Positions 1-8,334 of a stretch of 30,720 nt of DNA are shown one piece after another. The translations under genes were made by a program, and so were the position numbers. Positions within the stretch are counted from its first letter, which is position 1; each line of letters starts with the position of its first letter. The notes under the pieces are model-generated. The model was given only the letters and a program-made list of their open reading frames with translations. It was not told the origin of the DNA and searched no databases. Source of the DNA: Candidatus Omnitrophota bacterium (GTDB lineage Bacteria; Omnitrophota; Gorgyraeia; Gygaellales; Profunditerraquicolaceae); NCBI GenBank assembly GCA_028717055.1, contig JAQUOO010000002.1, positions 1 through 30,720 of the forward strand. The letters run 5' to 3'.

Positions 1-827
1 CTTGTAAAATGGGAAACATGGGTTAATTCTTTAAGCTTATCGTCAGTAATGCAATCGATACCCATTTTTAATTTTAAGTTGGCAATAATCGGGATTAAAT
101 CTGCGTTTCCGCAGCGTTCGCCAATGCCGTTAATTGTCCCCTGAATCATGTTTGCGCCGGCTTCCACCGCGGCCAGAGAATTAGCAATGGCTAATCCAGC
201 ATCATTATGGCAATGAATTCCGAGGTTGACATTGATTTTGCCGCGGATTGCAGCTGTCATATTCCTGATTTCGGAAGTTAACGTTCCTCCGTTGGTATCG
301 CAGAGGCAAATTGTTTTTGCTCCGGCCTTTTGGGCGCAAAGAACAGTTTCTAAAGCGTAGCTGTTATTTGCTTTATAAGCGTCAAAGAAATGTTCCGCAT
401 CGTAAAAAACAGTTATTCCTTTGGAAGCCAGAAAACTCACCGTATCCCTGATCATCTCCAGGTTTTCATCGAGCGTAGCTTTTAAAACATCGGTTACATG
501 CATATCCCAGGTTTTACCGACGATAGTGATAATTTCAGTTTGCGATTTAAGCAGGGCTTTGATGTTTGGATCTTCCGAAGCTTTTGAATTAAGCCTGCGG
601 GTCATGCTGAAAGCGCAAAGTTTACTGTTTTTTAGCCTGATTTTGGACATTTTCAGAAAGAATTCCATGTCCTTGGGATTAGAGCCGGGCCAGCCTCCTT
701 CGATGTATTGGATCCCCAACAGGTCCAATTCTCTGGCAATGCTTACCTTGTCCATCACTGAATAAGAGATTCCTTCTCCTTGAGCCCCGTCGCGTAAAGT
801 AGTATCGTAAATCTTAACTTTAAGCAT
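1..827 (-). CDS. cimA: Citramalate synthase, C-terminal part beyond window edge
   Basis: Partial gene, cut by the left edge; about 275 N-terminal residues are present. The product begins with the DTTLRDGAQGEG signature (about residues 8-19) of the isopropylmalate/citramalate/homocitrate synthase family, followed by YIEGGWPGSNPKD, which is typical of the CimA type. The metal-binding HCHND motif lies near residue 224. The family condenses acetyl-CoA with pyruvate to (R)-citramalate, a threonine-independent entry to isoleucine. The ATG at 825-827 is preceded by AAAAGGGG, a plausible ribosome binding site. It lies 11 bp after lysC, so it is probably the last visible gene of the amino-acid operon. 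The missing C-terminal regulatory domain would separate CimA from LeuA and homocitrate synthase for certain. Confidence 0.88.
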   Translation of the reverse strand, partial: MLKVKIYDTTLRDGAQGEGISYSVMDKVSIARELDLLGIQYIEGGWPGSNPKDMEFFLKMSKIRLKNSKLCAFSMTRRLNSKASEDPNIKALLKSQTEIITIVGKTWDMHVTDVLKATLDENLEMIRDTVSFLASKGITVFYDAEHFFDAYKANNSYALETVLCAQKAGAKTICLCDTNGGTLTSEIRNMTAAIRGKINVNLGIHCHNDAGLAIANSLAAVEAGANMIQGTINGIGERCGNADLIPIIANLKLKMGIDCITDDKLKELTHVSHFT

Positions 828-838
828 ATCAACCCCTT

Positions 839-2059
839 TTATTTTCCCAAACCAAATTTTTCGTGCAAAGATTTAACCGCCGTTTCCGCAAATTTATTCT
901 TGATTATACAGGATATACTTATATCGGAGGTCGAGATCATCTCGATATTGATTTTGTTTTTTGCCAGAGTATCGAACATTCCGGCGGCAACGCCCGAATG
1001 CGATTTCATTCCCACGCCTACAATAGAAACCCGCGCTATATCTTCATCCTCCAGAATTTCTTCTATGCCTAATGAAAGCGCTATTTTACGAGTAATTTTA
1101 ATTGCCCTGGCCGCTTCAGCTTTAGAGACAGTGAAAGATATATCGGTTTGGCGCAGGTGGCTGACGTTTTGCACGATCATATCCACGTTTAGCCCTTCAT
1201 CGGCAAGAGTTTTGAATATCTTGGCGGCTACTCCGGGTTTGTCAGGGACATTGCAAATAGTGATTTTGGCTTCGCTCCTGTTTAAGGTAATCGCGCTGAC
1301 AACAACTTCCTCCATTTTATTAACCTCCTCAATAATCATAGTGCCGGGTTTTAAAGAAAATGACGAACGCACATGTATCGGGACATTGAATTTTTTGGCT
1401 ACTTCGATTGAACGGGCCTGCATTACCTGCGCGCCCAGTGACGCCATTTCCAGCATTTCATCATAAGTAATCGATTCAATTTTCTTGGCTTTTGGCTCGA
1501 TTCTCGGATCAGTGGTATAGATTCCTTCGACATCAGTGTATATTTCGCATTCGTCTGCCTTCAATTCTTTAGCCAGGGCAACCGCGGTTAAATCCGAACC
1601 TCCCCGGCCAAGAGTAGTGATGTCTTGTTCGGGGGTCATTCCCTGGAAGCCCGCGACAATGACAATCTTGCCTTTATTTAACGCTTCTTTAATCTTATCG
1701 CCGTTTATTTTGACTATTCTGGCCCGGGTGTGCCTTGTATCCGTAATGATACCTACTTGGGGGCCGGTAAATGATATGGCTTCAAAACCAAGCTTATGGA
1801 TTGCCATTGCCAAAAGAGCGACAGAAATTTGTTCGCCGGTGGATAAAAGCATATCCATTTCGCGCTCGCTTGGTTCGGTATCAATCTTGCCGGCCAATTC
1901 GATTAATTCGTCTGTGGTATCCCCTAAAGCCGAAACAACAACCACCAGGTTATTCCCCTTTTTACGGTAATTGACTACCCTATCGGCAACCTTTTGAATT
2001 CTTTCTACGTTAGCAACGGAAGACCCTCCGTATTTTTGAACAATTAATTTTTTATTCAT
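839..2059 (-). CDS. lysC: Aspartate kinase with C-terminal ACT domains
   Basis: Catalyses ATP-dependent phosphorylation of aspartate, the first step towards lysine, threonine and methionine. The N terminus carries KYGGSS (residues 9-14), a variant of the canonical KFGGTS nucleotide/substrate motif. The kinase domain continues to about residue 250 with FQGMTPEQDITTLGRGGSD and YTDVEGIYTTDPR. The last ~140 residues hold two ACT-type regulatory segments, including NVPDKPGVAAKIF and VGVGMKSHSGVA. These normally bind lysine and/or threonine for feedback inhibition. At 406 residues it has the normal length for a monofunctional aspartokinase. It lies 18 bp downstream of the ApgM-like gene and 11 bp upstream of cimA. 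No aspartate-semialdehyde dehydrogenase gene is seen in the window. Confidence 0.95.
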   Translation of the reverse strand: MNKKLIVQKYGGSSVANVERIQKVADRVVNYRKKGNNLVVVVSALGDTTDELIELAGKIDTEPSEREMDMLLSTGEQISVALLAMAIHKLGFEAISFTGPQVGIITDTRHTRARIVKINGDKIKEALNKGKIVIVAGFQGMTPEQDITTLGRGGSDLTAVALAKELKADECEIYTDVEGIYTTDPRIEPKAKKIESITYDEMLEMASLGAQVMQARSIEVAKKFNVPIHVRSSFSLKPGTMIIEEVNKMEEVVVSAITLNRSEAKITICNVPDKPGVAAKIFKTLADEGLNVDMIVQNVSHLRQTDISFTVSKAEAARAIKITRKIALSLGIEEILEDEDIARVSIVGVGMKSHSGVAAGMFDTLAKNKINIEMISTSDISISCIIKNKFAETAVKSLHEKFGLGK

Positions 2060-2077
2060 CCAGTTCTCCGATAAGTT

Positions 2078-3280
2078 TTAAGCAGCTTCTTTAATGAAGT
2101 AATTCATTAATTCGTGTCCTTTTTCAAAATAAAAATCGGACTTAACAGCTTCCTTTTCGCTGTATTCCAGAAAACCTCTGGCAACTACGTCCTGTCCGAA
2201 TATGCCGAAAGGCACGACATCCTTAGTGTGGGTTTTTCGCAAAACAGGAGTAGCGTGGTCCGGCAAAACCATGATTCTAAAATTATGTTTATTTTTTAAC
2301 TCCTTAAGGATATTGCCCACGATTAATTGATCAAATCTTTCGATCGCAGTTATTTTTTCCCTCAAATCTCCGTTATGCCCCGCTTCATCCGCTGCTTCAA
2401 TATGCACAAATACAAAGTCATGATTTTTTAATGAATTTAAAGCGGCTATTGCTTTGCCTTCATAATTGGTGTCGTAATAACCGGTTGCGCCGGGAACGTT
2501 GATAACTTCAAGCCCTAGAAGTCTTCCCAGGCCTTTAATCAGATCTACAGCGGAAATAACACTCCCGTTTAAACCGTATTTATCAGCAAAGCTCGGCATA
2601 TCCGGCTGTTTTCCCTGTCCCCAGAGCCAAATCATATTCGCGGGATTTTCTTTTAGGTCGATACGCACCAGATTTATTTCATGTTTTCCCAGGATTTCAC
2701 GGGAATCTTCCATCAGTTTGGTAATAATTTCACTGGAATCCCCCTTGGGTAAATTTTCCAGTATTTTCTCTCCGGAAATATCATGAGGAGCTTTACAGCG
2801 GAGTTTTTCAAGATGTTCGTCAACTCCTCTTTTGGCTACCATAATATGGCGATAGCTTATGCCGGGGTAAAACTTGATCCGGTTTGTCCCTAAAATACTG
2901 TCAATATGTTCAATAAGTATGGCTGCTTCCTTGGAGCTTATATGTCCAGCGCTGTAATCTGTAAGCCTTTCCGCTGCAACTGTTACGAGGTTACAGCGGA
3001 AAGCCACGTCGTCATTCTCAAGTTTAATCCCAAGGTTCGCTGCTTCAAGCGGGCCCCTGCCGGTATAGTATTTTTTGGGATCATAACCAAAAATACTTAT
3101 TTGCGCTACATCTGAACCGGGGGCAAAACCATCGGGAATAGTTTTTATTCTCCCTAACCTTCCGTGTTTGGCGATGAAATCCATATTTGGAGTTTTTGCG
3201 GCTTCCAAAGGCGTTCGTTCCCCTAATTCAGGAATCGGGTAATCGCTCATTCCATCGCAAACCAAAACAATATATTTCAT
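2078..3280 (-). CDS. ApgM-like phosphomutase; possible homoserine kinase analogue
   Basis: A 400-residue alkaline-phosphatase-superfamily protein of the archaeal-type cofactor-independent phosphoglycerate mutase (ApgM) family. Visible signatures are VLVCDGMSD (D9 as a metal ligand), APGSDVAQISIFGYDP with probable catalytic Ser56, GRGPLEAANLGI, HIEAADEAGHNGD and LPDHATP, which supply further metal-binding Asp and His residues. By family it could interconvert 2- and 3-phosphoglycerate. However, it sits among hom, thrC and lysC, and no ThrB-type homoserine kinase is present. Members of this family have been annotated as functional analogues of homoserine kinase in such clusters, so that role is a reasonable alternative. 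It overlaps coaB by 4 bp (ATGA), which suggests translational coupling. Confidence 0.85.
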   Translation of the reverse strand: MKYIVLVCDGMSDYPIPELGERTPLEAAKTPNMDFIAKHGRLGRIKTIPDGFAPGSDVAQISIFGYDPKKYYTGRGPLEAANLGIKLENDDVAFRCNLVTVAAERLTDYSAGHISSKEAAILIEHIDSILGTNRIKFYPGISYRHIMVAKRGVDEHLEKLRCKAPHDISGEKILENLPKGDSSEIITKLMEDSREILGKHEINLVRIDLKENPANMIWLWGQGKQPDMPSFADKYGLNGSVISAVDLIKGLGRLLGLEVINVPGATGYYDTNYEGKAIAALNSLKNHDFVFVHIEAADEAGHNGDLREKITAIERFDQLIVGNILKELKNKHNFRIMVLPDHATPVLRKTHTKDVVPFGIFGQDVVARGFLEYSEKEAVKSDFYFEKGHELMNYFIKEAA

Positions 3281-3909
3281 ATTTTTTCCCCAATTAAATC
3301 AATCAGAGATTCTATCATTTTCTCTTTTGATAAAACCTGGACGCCAACCTGTTTATTGCTGACTAAATATGCGGCATACCGTCTATTTTTAGAGGTATTG
3401 GCTACGACCAGATCAAGAGCGGAATTTTTGAGCAAAGAACGCCCTTTGTTTACTAATTTATTTCCCGACAAATCCGGTTCAAACTTAAATCCGACCAGGA
3501 ACGAACCAGGCGCAGCCCTACGCAAACTAGCTATAATTTTAGGCGTGCGCTTAAAAACCAATTTTAAAATATCCTTGTCAGAGTTAAGCTTGGTTTTGCT
3601 TGCCTTAATCGGCTGGTAATCTGAAATAGCCGCAGCTTGAATTATTGCGTCATGTTTCTTTTTAAGCTCGTTTTTTACTAATGAATTTAATTCATCAAAG
3701 AACTTGAAATTTACGACTTTAATTTTCTTGTTTAAAGAATAAGCGCCAATCGGGCCAAGCAGTAATGTGATTTTCGCGCCTCTTTTGGCCAGGCCTTCAG
3801 CCAATAAGATACCGGTTTTGCCGGTTGAAGTATTGCTAATCACTCTTACATTGTCTATCGGAATCCAAGTAGGCCCGGCAGTGATTAAGATTTTTCTATT
3901 TTTAAGCAT
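3277..3909 (-). CDS. coaB: Phosphopantothenate-cysteine ligase domain protein (stand-alone CoaB)
   Basis: About 210 residues matching only the CoaB half of the usual bifunctional CoaBC flavoprotein. The fold signatures are ILITAGPTWIPIDNVRVISN at the N terminus, STGKTGILLAEGLAKRGA, AAAISDYQP, and FKRTPKII followed by LVGFKFE. The enzyme condenses 4'-phosphopantothenate with cysteine using a nucleotide triphosphate, in coenzyme A synthesis. No CoaC (decarboxylase) domain precedes it, so CoaC must be encoded elsewhere. I chose ATG 3909 because it sits directly before the first beta strand. An in-frame TTG at 3931-3933 would add eight residues and fall inside the adjacent AT-rich repeat. It overlaps the ApgM-like gene by 4 bp. 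Confidence 0.85.
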   Translation of the reverse strand: MLKNRKILITAGPTWIPIDNVRVISNTSTGKTGILLAEGLAKRGAKITLLLGPIGAYSLNKKIKVVNFKFFDELNSLVKNELKKKHDAIIQAAAISDYQPIKASKTKLNSDKDILKLVFKRTPKIIASLRRAAPGSFLVGFKFEPDLSGNKLVNKGRSLLKNSALDLVVANTSKNRRYAAYLVSNKQVGVQVLSKEKMIESLIDLIGEKI

Positions 3910-3919
3910 ATTTACTTTA

Positions 3920-4042
3920 ATGTCAAATAACAAGGCACAAAATTCAAAATAAATTTAAATGTCAAAATAAAAATGAAAAAACATCTGTTTTGAGATTTGA
4001 GCTTTAGATTTATTTTGTGCTTTGAATTTTGTCATTTGAATT
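3920..4042. repeat. AT-rich imperfect palindrome (copy A of a dispersed repeat family)
   Basis: A roughly 120-bp imperfect inverted repeat centred near 3983 fills the gap between thrC and coaB. The right arm contains GATTTATTTTGTGCTTTGAA and then TTTTGTCATTTGAATTT; the left arm carries their reverse complement with scattered mismatches. The same arm sequence recurs at 9622-9752, 11274-11323, 20067-20186 and 21022-21148. It could fold into a long hairpin in transcripts of either strand. It interrupts an otherwise tightly packed operon. Confidence 0.8.
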
Positions 4043-4044
4043 TA

Positions 4045-5106
4045 TCAGTAGCCAATCTCCTCAAGGATAGACTTCATTTTGGGTTTGACAACCTTGGGCG
4101 TTTTTACGCTTTTTATCACCCGATCAGGGTCCTTTAATCCGTGCCCGGTCAAAATACAGACTATTTTCTTCGAAAATTGTTCTTTGAAATATCCGTTTCT
4201 ATGAAGCTTAAGCAAACCTGCTACTGATGATGCGCTGGCAGGTTCCGCGAATACGCCGTCATTAAGTGCGAGTATCTTGTAGGCTTCTAAAATCTGATCG
4301 TCAGAAACCATATCAATCAAACCGCTTGATTCATCCCGGGCGTTTTCGGCTTGTTTCCAGCTAGCCGGATTTCCAATACGAATGGCAGTTGCGATTGTTT
4401 CAGGTTTTTTTACCGGATGGCCCAGAACTATGGGCGCTGCTCCTTCTGCCTGAAAACCCAGCATCTTCGGCAGTTTCTTGGATATCCCGGCGCCTTTGTA
4501 TTCTATATATCCTTTCCAGTAAGCTGTAATATTCCCGGCGTTTCCTACTGGCATAATCTGGAAATCCGGAGCATCATCCAGAAAATCACAGATTTCAAAG
4601 CTTCCTGTTTTTTGGCCTTCAATGCGGTAAGGATTAAGCGAATTTACCAGAGTTACCGGGTATTTAGCGGTAATTTCACGCGCCAAATCCAAAGCATCAT
4701 CGAAATTTCCATCTATCGCTAAAACTTGCGCTCCGTGAATAAGCGCTTGACTTAATTTACCCAAGGCAATTGCGCCGCTGGGAATAAGGACGATACATTT
4801 TATCCCGGCGCGGGCCGCGTAAGCTGCGGCAGAAGCAGATGTGTTCCCGGTTGAAGCGCACATTACCGCTTTCGAGCCCTCTTCGCAGGCCTTAGAGATA
4901 GCCATAGTCATTCCTCTATCTTTAAAAGAACCTGTCGGGTTAAGCCCCTCATATTTTAAATAAACTTTGGAGGAATTTCCTAAAAGTTTGCTAAGATACC
5001 CGGAGTAGATTAAAGGTGTATTCCCCTCATTCAGCGTAATTACCGGAGTTTTGTCCGTTACGGGAAGGTATTTTCTATATTTTTCGATTAACCCCAGGTA
5101 TTTCAC
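4045..5106 (-). CDS. thrC: Threonine synthase
   Basis: A PLP-dependent enzyme of 353 residues that converts O-phosphohomoserine to threonine. The substrate/PLP region is clear: EGNTPLI near residue 27, GSFKDRGM with the Schiff-base lysine at K62, CASTGNTSASAAAYAARAG forming the cofactor phosphate loop, and PVGNAGNITAYW near residue 185. The length and lack of an N-terminal extension match the short class shared by many bacteria and archaea. Its start overlaps the end of hom by 4 bp (ATGA), so the two are translationally coupled. Its presence together with hom implies that a phosphohomoserine-making activity exists; see the ApgM-like gene nearby. Confidence 0.96.
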   Translation of the reverse strand: MKYLGLIEKYRKYLPVTDKTPVITLNEGNTPLIYSGYLSKLLGNSSKVYLKYEGLNPTGSFKDRGMTMAISKACEEGSKAVMCASTGNTSASAAAYAARAGIKCIVLIPSGAIALGKLSQALIHGAQVLAIDGNFDDALDLAREITAKYPVTLVNSLNPYRIEGQKTGSFEICDFLDDAPDFQIMPVGNAGNITAYWKGYIEYKGAGISKKLPKMLGFQAEGAAPIVLGHPVKKPETIATAIRIGNPASWKQAENARDESSGLIDMVSDDQILEAYKILALNDGVFAEPASASSVAGLLKLHRNGYFKEQFSKKIVCILTGHGLKDPDRVIKSVKTPKVVKPKMKSILEEIGY

Positions 5107-6398
5107 ACTTCCTCCATCCTGATTGCTATTGATTTTTCTTTAATCCCATCCATTCTGTCAATTATGTTTAATGCCTGCCGGATGCTTTTTTCTCTAGCCT
5201 GATGTATAACCATGACAATTGGGACTAACTGGGTTTTGCTCGGCTCTTTTTGGGTTACTGAAGCAATGCTTATCCCTAATTTAGCCAGCACTCCTGATAT
5301 TTTAGCCAGGACGCCTGGTTTATCGATAGCTGTAAAACGGATATAGTATCGGCTTTCAAAATCGTCAATTTTACGTAATTTTTCGACACTTTTATCCGTA
5401 ACTGTTTTTAGGGTAGGCCTGAAAAGACCCGCTTTAATATCCTGGGTTAAATCCACCAAATCCGAAACTACTGCCGAGGCGGCGGATAACTGTCCTGCAC
5501 CGGGCCCATAGAATAATAGGTTTCCCGCCAGGTCGCTGGAAACGTATATGGCGTTAAATACTCCCTCAACCGAAGACAATAAATGATCTTTGGGGATGAG
5601 GGTTGGATGAACCCTTACTTCTAAATCTTCATTTTCTTTCTTGGCGATCGCCAGTAATTTAATTTCAAAGCCTAATTCTCGGGCATAATTTACATCAGCT
5701 AAGGAAATACGCGATATGCCTTCGATGAATACGTCTTTTAAATCCACGAACCTTCCGAATGATAGATAAGTGAGCAGGATTAATTTATGGGCTGAATCCA
5801 TACCTTCTATATCCAGCGTGGGATCTTTCTCCGCAAACCCCTTTAGACGGGCAACTTTAAGCGCTTCTTCAAAGCTGCAGTTGTTTCTGGACATAGAAGA
5901 CAATATGTAATTGGAGGTTCCGTTTACGATGCCGAATATACTGTTGAATTTGTTGGCAACCAGTCCTTCCCGAAGAGATTTAATAATCGGAATTCCTGCT
6001 CCGACAGAAGCTTCGAAATAAATGCTTTTACCGCGGTCAGCCGCCTCAGCAAACAATTCTTGTCCTTCCTGCGCAAGAAGCGCCTTGTTGGCAGTAACCA
6101 CGTTTTTGCCTTTTTTTAAAGCTTCAAGGATAAATTCTTTTGCCGGATGTATCCCCCCCATCAGCTCAACTAAGATATCAATTTGCGGATCATTAATCAA
6201 TTCTCTTATATCGCGAGTCAGCGTCTCTTTATTTACGGAAACATTGCGCCGGCTTGATATATCCTGGTCGCAGATTCTTTTTATATTTATATCCAAGCCG
6301 GTTTTTTCGCTTAATAAAGACTTTCTGTCGCGCAAAATTCTTACCACACCAGAACCGATATTGCCAAAACCGACCAAACCGACATTAATCCTTTTCAT
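5103..6398 (-). CDS. hom: Homoserine dehydrogenase with ACT domain
   Basis: Reduces aspartate semialdehyde to homoserine with NAD(P)H. The Rossmann motif GFGNIGSG is at residues 10-17, MGGIHPAKEFILEALKKGKN precedes the TANKALLA strand, and the catalytic segment EKDPTLDIEGMDSAHKL carries the conserved Asp and Lys residues. The C-terminal ~80 residues (from YYIRFTAIDKPGVLAKI) form an ACT domain, normally the site of threonine feedback inhibition. The 431-residue length is typical. The start overlaps the PilZ stop codon by one base (TAATG) and its end overlaps thrC by four bases, so PilZ, hom and thrC look like a single translationally coupled unit. Confidence 0.96.
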   Translation of the reverse strand: MKRINVGLVGFGNIGSGVVRILRDRKSLLSEKTGLDINIKRICDQDISSRRNVSVNKETLTRDIRELINDPQIDILVELMGGIHPAKEFILEALKKGKNVVTANKALLAQEGQELFAEAADRGKSIYFEASVGAGIPIIKSLREGLVANKFNSIFGIVNGTSNYILSSMSRNNCSFEEALKVARLKGFAEKDPTLDIEGMDSAHKLILLTYLSFGRFVDLKDVFIEGISRISLADVNYARELGFEIKLLAIAKKENEDLEVRVHPTLIPKDHLLSSVEGVFNAIYVSSDLAGNLLFYGPGAGQLSAASAVVSDLVDLTQDIKAGLFRPTLKTVTDKSVEKLRKIDDFESRYYIRFTAIDKPGVLAKISGVLAKLGISIASVTQKEPSKTQLVPIVMVIHQAREKSIRQALNIIDRMDGIKEKSIAIRMEEV

Positions 6399-6760
6399 TA
6401 TCCTTCCTTTTCTTTCTTGATATAATAACCCACTGTTTCATTGATAACTTTTTTATGTCTTTCGTCTACCGCTAAAAATTCAATCCTGGTGTCATAAATC
6501 ATGTCTTCTATTATTTCCTTGGATTCAAGCACCCTGCCTATTATCATTATAGGGTGTGGGTCAAACGGCAGCCTTATCTCCAGCGCCAAGTTTACCCCGT
6601 TATCGAATCTTTTATTGGTGGTTAAAAGCATTCCGCCCATACCGATATTCTTAGTCTGGCTTATATCGATATTATCGCTTTCATTCATTATGCGGTAAGA
6701 AACAATGAAGCGACCGGTAACCCTCGGATGCCTTCTTCTTTCCGGACCACTATAGCTCAT
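6398..6760 (-). CDS. PilZ-domain protein (c-di-GMP receptor type)
   Basis: A 120-residue single-domain protein. It has the N-terminal arginine cluster ERRRHPR (residues 7-13) that corresponds to the PilZ RxxxR motif. The second motif reads NIGMGGM near residue 38, where the usual D/NxSxxG serine is glycine, so c-di-GMP binding is likely but not certain. The rest follows the PilZ beta-barrel pattern (LALEIRLPF, IMIIGRVLES, DTRIEFLAVDE). A very good Shine-Dalgarno (GGAGGTG) precedes the ATG. The stop codon shares a base with the hom start. No output domain is attached, so its partner is unknown. It is one of three PilZ genes within 2.3 kb. Confidence 0.88.
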   Translation of the reverse strand: MSYSGPERRRHPRVTGRFIVSYRIMNESDNIDISQTKNIGMGGMLLTTNKRFDNGVNLALEIRLPFDPHPIMIIGRVLESKEIIEDMIYDTRIEFLAVDERHKKVINETVGYYIKKEKEG

Positions 6761-6815
6761 CTAACACCTCCATATTTTAACCTGTCAGGATCAAATTTAA
6801 AGTAAGTTAGAGCGC

Positions 6816-7217
6816 TCAAGCCGAATTGTGTCGAAGGTTTGACAGACACCATGAAATGTATTCATGCATTAAAGCCTTTTGTTTTTCTTCCAATTCCATA
6901 AATGAAATTCTTAAAAGAGATGTTTGCAAGCTTGCGTCGATACTGCTATTTTTAGGGCTTTCAACAGCTACAATCGTCCCGGCAACCTCAAACCACTCGA
7001 ATGGCCTAAGAGGTATCCGGATCATCATGTTTATTTTAGCTCCTTTTAAAAATCTTCCGTTAGCCAGAAAACTAACTCCTTTTTCGCTTATATCCTGCAC
7101 GGAGGAAACATCCCATTTTCTTACCGAAGCGCCGCTATCGACGGAAAACTGAATAATTAGATGTTTTTCTATACGTGCGCCTTCCCTTTTTTCTTTAGGA
7201 TCCTGCTTATAGTCCAT
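6816..7217 (-). CDS. PilZ-domain protein
   Basis: A 133-residue PilZ-like protein that I start at ATG 7217. The open frame extends further upstream but only through tRNA-Pro sequence, so a longer start would be artefactual. The arginine-cluster region reads EKREGARIEKH (degenerate), while the second motif DISEKGVSF near residue 44 fits D/NxSxxG well. The beta-barrel strands are NMMIRIPLRPFEWFEVAGTI and SLLRISFMELEEKQ, and a C-terminal helix follows. The gene starts 16 bp after the 3' end of tRNA-Pro on the same strand, so its mRNA may be released by tRNA 3' processing. Function beyond probable c-di-GMP sensing is unknown. Confidence 0.82.
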   Translation of the reverse strand: MDYKQDPKEKREGARIEKHLIIQFSVDSGASVRKWDVSSVQDISEKGVSFLANGRFLKGAKINMMIRIPLRPFEWFEVAGTIVAVESPKNSSIDASLQTSLLRISFMELEEKQKALMHEYISWCLSNLRHNSA

Positions 7218-7232
7218 CCTGATTAAATTAAG

Positions 7233-7307
7233 TCGGGGAGGTGGGACTTGAACCCACGGCCTTTTGAACCCCATTCAAACGCGCTAGCCAAACTGCGCTA
7301 CTCCCCG
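7233..7307 (-). tRNA. tRNA-Pro (anticodon GGG)
   Basis: A complete cloverleaf on the minus strand. The acceptor stem CGGGGAG pairs with CTCCCCG, with the C1-G72 pair typical of bacterial tRNA-Pro. The D arm is GCGC/GCGC, the anticodon loop is ATGGGGT giving anticodon GGG, and the T arm is GTGGG-TTCAAGT-CCCAC. The discriminator base is A and CCA is not encoded, so CCA must be added after transcription. It lies between gpsA and a PilZ gene, all transcribed the same way, so it is probably processed from a longer mRNA. Confidence 0.96.
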
Positions 7308-7332
7308 TTATTGCATACTGAAGCCGAAAAAC

Positions 7333-8334
7333 CTATTCGTTTTTTCTTTCCCGCGACATCAGATCTCTTAAGGCCCTGACAGCGGACTTGTTTTTATAAA
7401 GAATATTGTAGACTTCCTTGGTAATGGGCATATCTACTTTATATTTTAAGCTTAAGAAATAGGCGCTTTTGGCGGTAGGTACTCCTTCGGCTACCATTTG
7501 CATGTGGCTGGAAATCTGTTTTAAGCTTTTTCCTTTGCCAATCTCTTCTCCGACAAACCTGTTACGGCTGTGCGAACTAATACAGGTAGTAACTAAGTCT
7601 CCTAATCCGCTTATCCCGCTGAAGGTATTTGCCTTCGCTCCCATAGCGACGCCTAATCTTGAAATCTCAGCTAAGCCTCGCGCAAGAATTGCAGCTTTGG
7701 TATTTGCTCCGAAACCCAAGCCGTCGGACACACCGCAAGCTATGGCAATAATATTCTTTAGGCTTCCGCCTAACTCAACACCGATAATATCGTTATTGGC
7801 GTATATCCTGAATCTATCCGTTATAAAAATACCCTGCAATAATTTTCTTATCTTTTCATTGGTAGAAGCAATTACTGCTACCGCAGGCAAGCCTTGAGCG
7901 ATTTCATAGGCAATTGTGGGGCCGGAAAGAACGGCTAATTTTACCCTTCCTAATTCGCTATGTATTATTTCTGAAATTCTCTTCAGACCTCCGATTTCTA
8001 TACCCTTAATGACGCTTAAATATATAGCCTTAACCGGATAGCCGGTCTTGCGGACATTTTTTAAAACCGAGCGCAAATGTTGCGATGGTACCGCCAGGAC
8101 GACGATATCTTTGTTCCCGAGAGCGAGTTTTAAGTTGCTGGTAAATATTATTTCATTGGGAATACTGATTCGGGGCAAAAATCTTTCATTTACCCTCTTT
8201 TTGTTAATATTAGTTATGTTTTCGGCAAAAGCTCCCCAAACAGTTACAGGAAAACCTTTTTTCGACAAGAGTATGGCAAGCGTAGTCCCCCATCCGCCGT
8301 CACCCAAAATCACTATGTTAGGTTTATTCTTCAT
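7333..8334 (-). CDS. gpsA: NAD(P)-dependent glycerol-3-phosphate dehydrogenase
   Basis: Reduces dihydroxyacetone phosphate to sn-glycerol-3-phosphate for phospholipid synthesis. The N-terminal dinucleotide motif GDGGWGTTLA is at residues 11-20. The segment VLAVPSQHLR and the GGSLKNIIAIACGVSDGLGF region (with the catalytic Lys and the glycerol-phosphate site) are characteristic, as are ANTKAAILARGLAE and SGLGDLVTTC. At 333 residues it is full length. The start overlaps the stop of the upstream PilZ reading frame by 4 bp, which matters for judging that frameshifted gene. tRNA-Pro follows 25 bp downstream. Confidence 0.96.
   Translation of the reverse strand: MKNKPNIVILGDGGWGTTLAILLSKKGFPVTVWGAFAENITNINKKRVNERFLPRISIPNEIIFTSNLKLALGNKDIVVLAVPSQHLRSVLKNVRKTGYPVKAIYLSVIKGIEIGGLKRISEIIHSELGRVKLAVLSGPTIAYEIAQGLPAVAVIASTNEKIRKLLQGIFITDRFRIYANNDIIGVELGGSLKNIIAIACGVSDGLGFGANTKAAILARGLAEISRLGVAMGAKANTFSGISGLGDLVTTCISSHSRNRFVGEEIGKGKSLKQISSHMQMVAEGVPTAKSAYFLSLKYKVDMPITKEVYNILYKNKSAVRALRDLMSRERKNE

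Noticed and set aside
900..1970. Long plus-strand open frames (188 and 144 residues) opposite lysC
   Set aside because: They are antisense to a well-supported aspartokinase with clear motifs and have low-complexity Ser/Ile-rich translations.
7218..7274. N-terminal extension of the PilZ gene at 6816-7217
   Set aside because: The extension reads through the tRNA-Pro gene; ATG 7217 lies just after the tRNA 3' end and begins the PilZ-like sequence.
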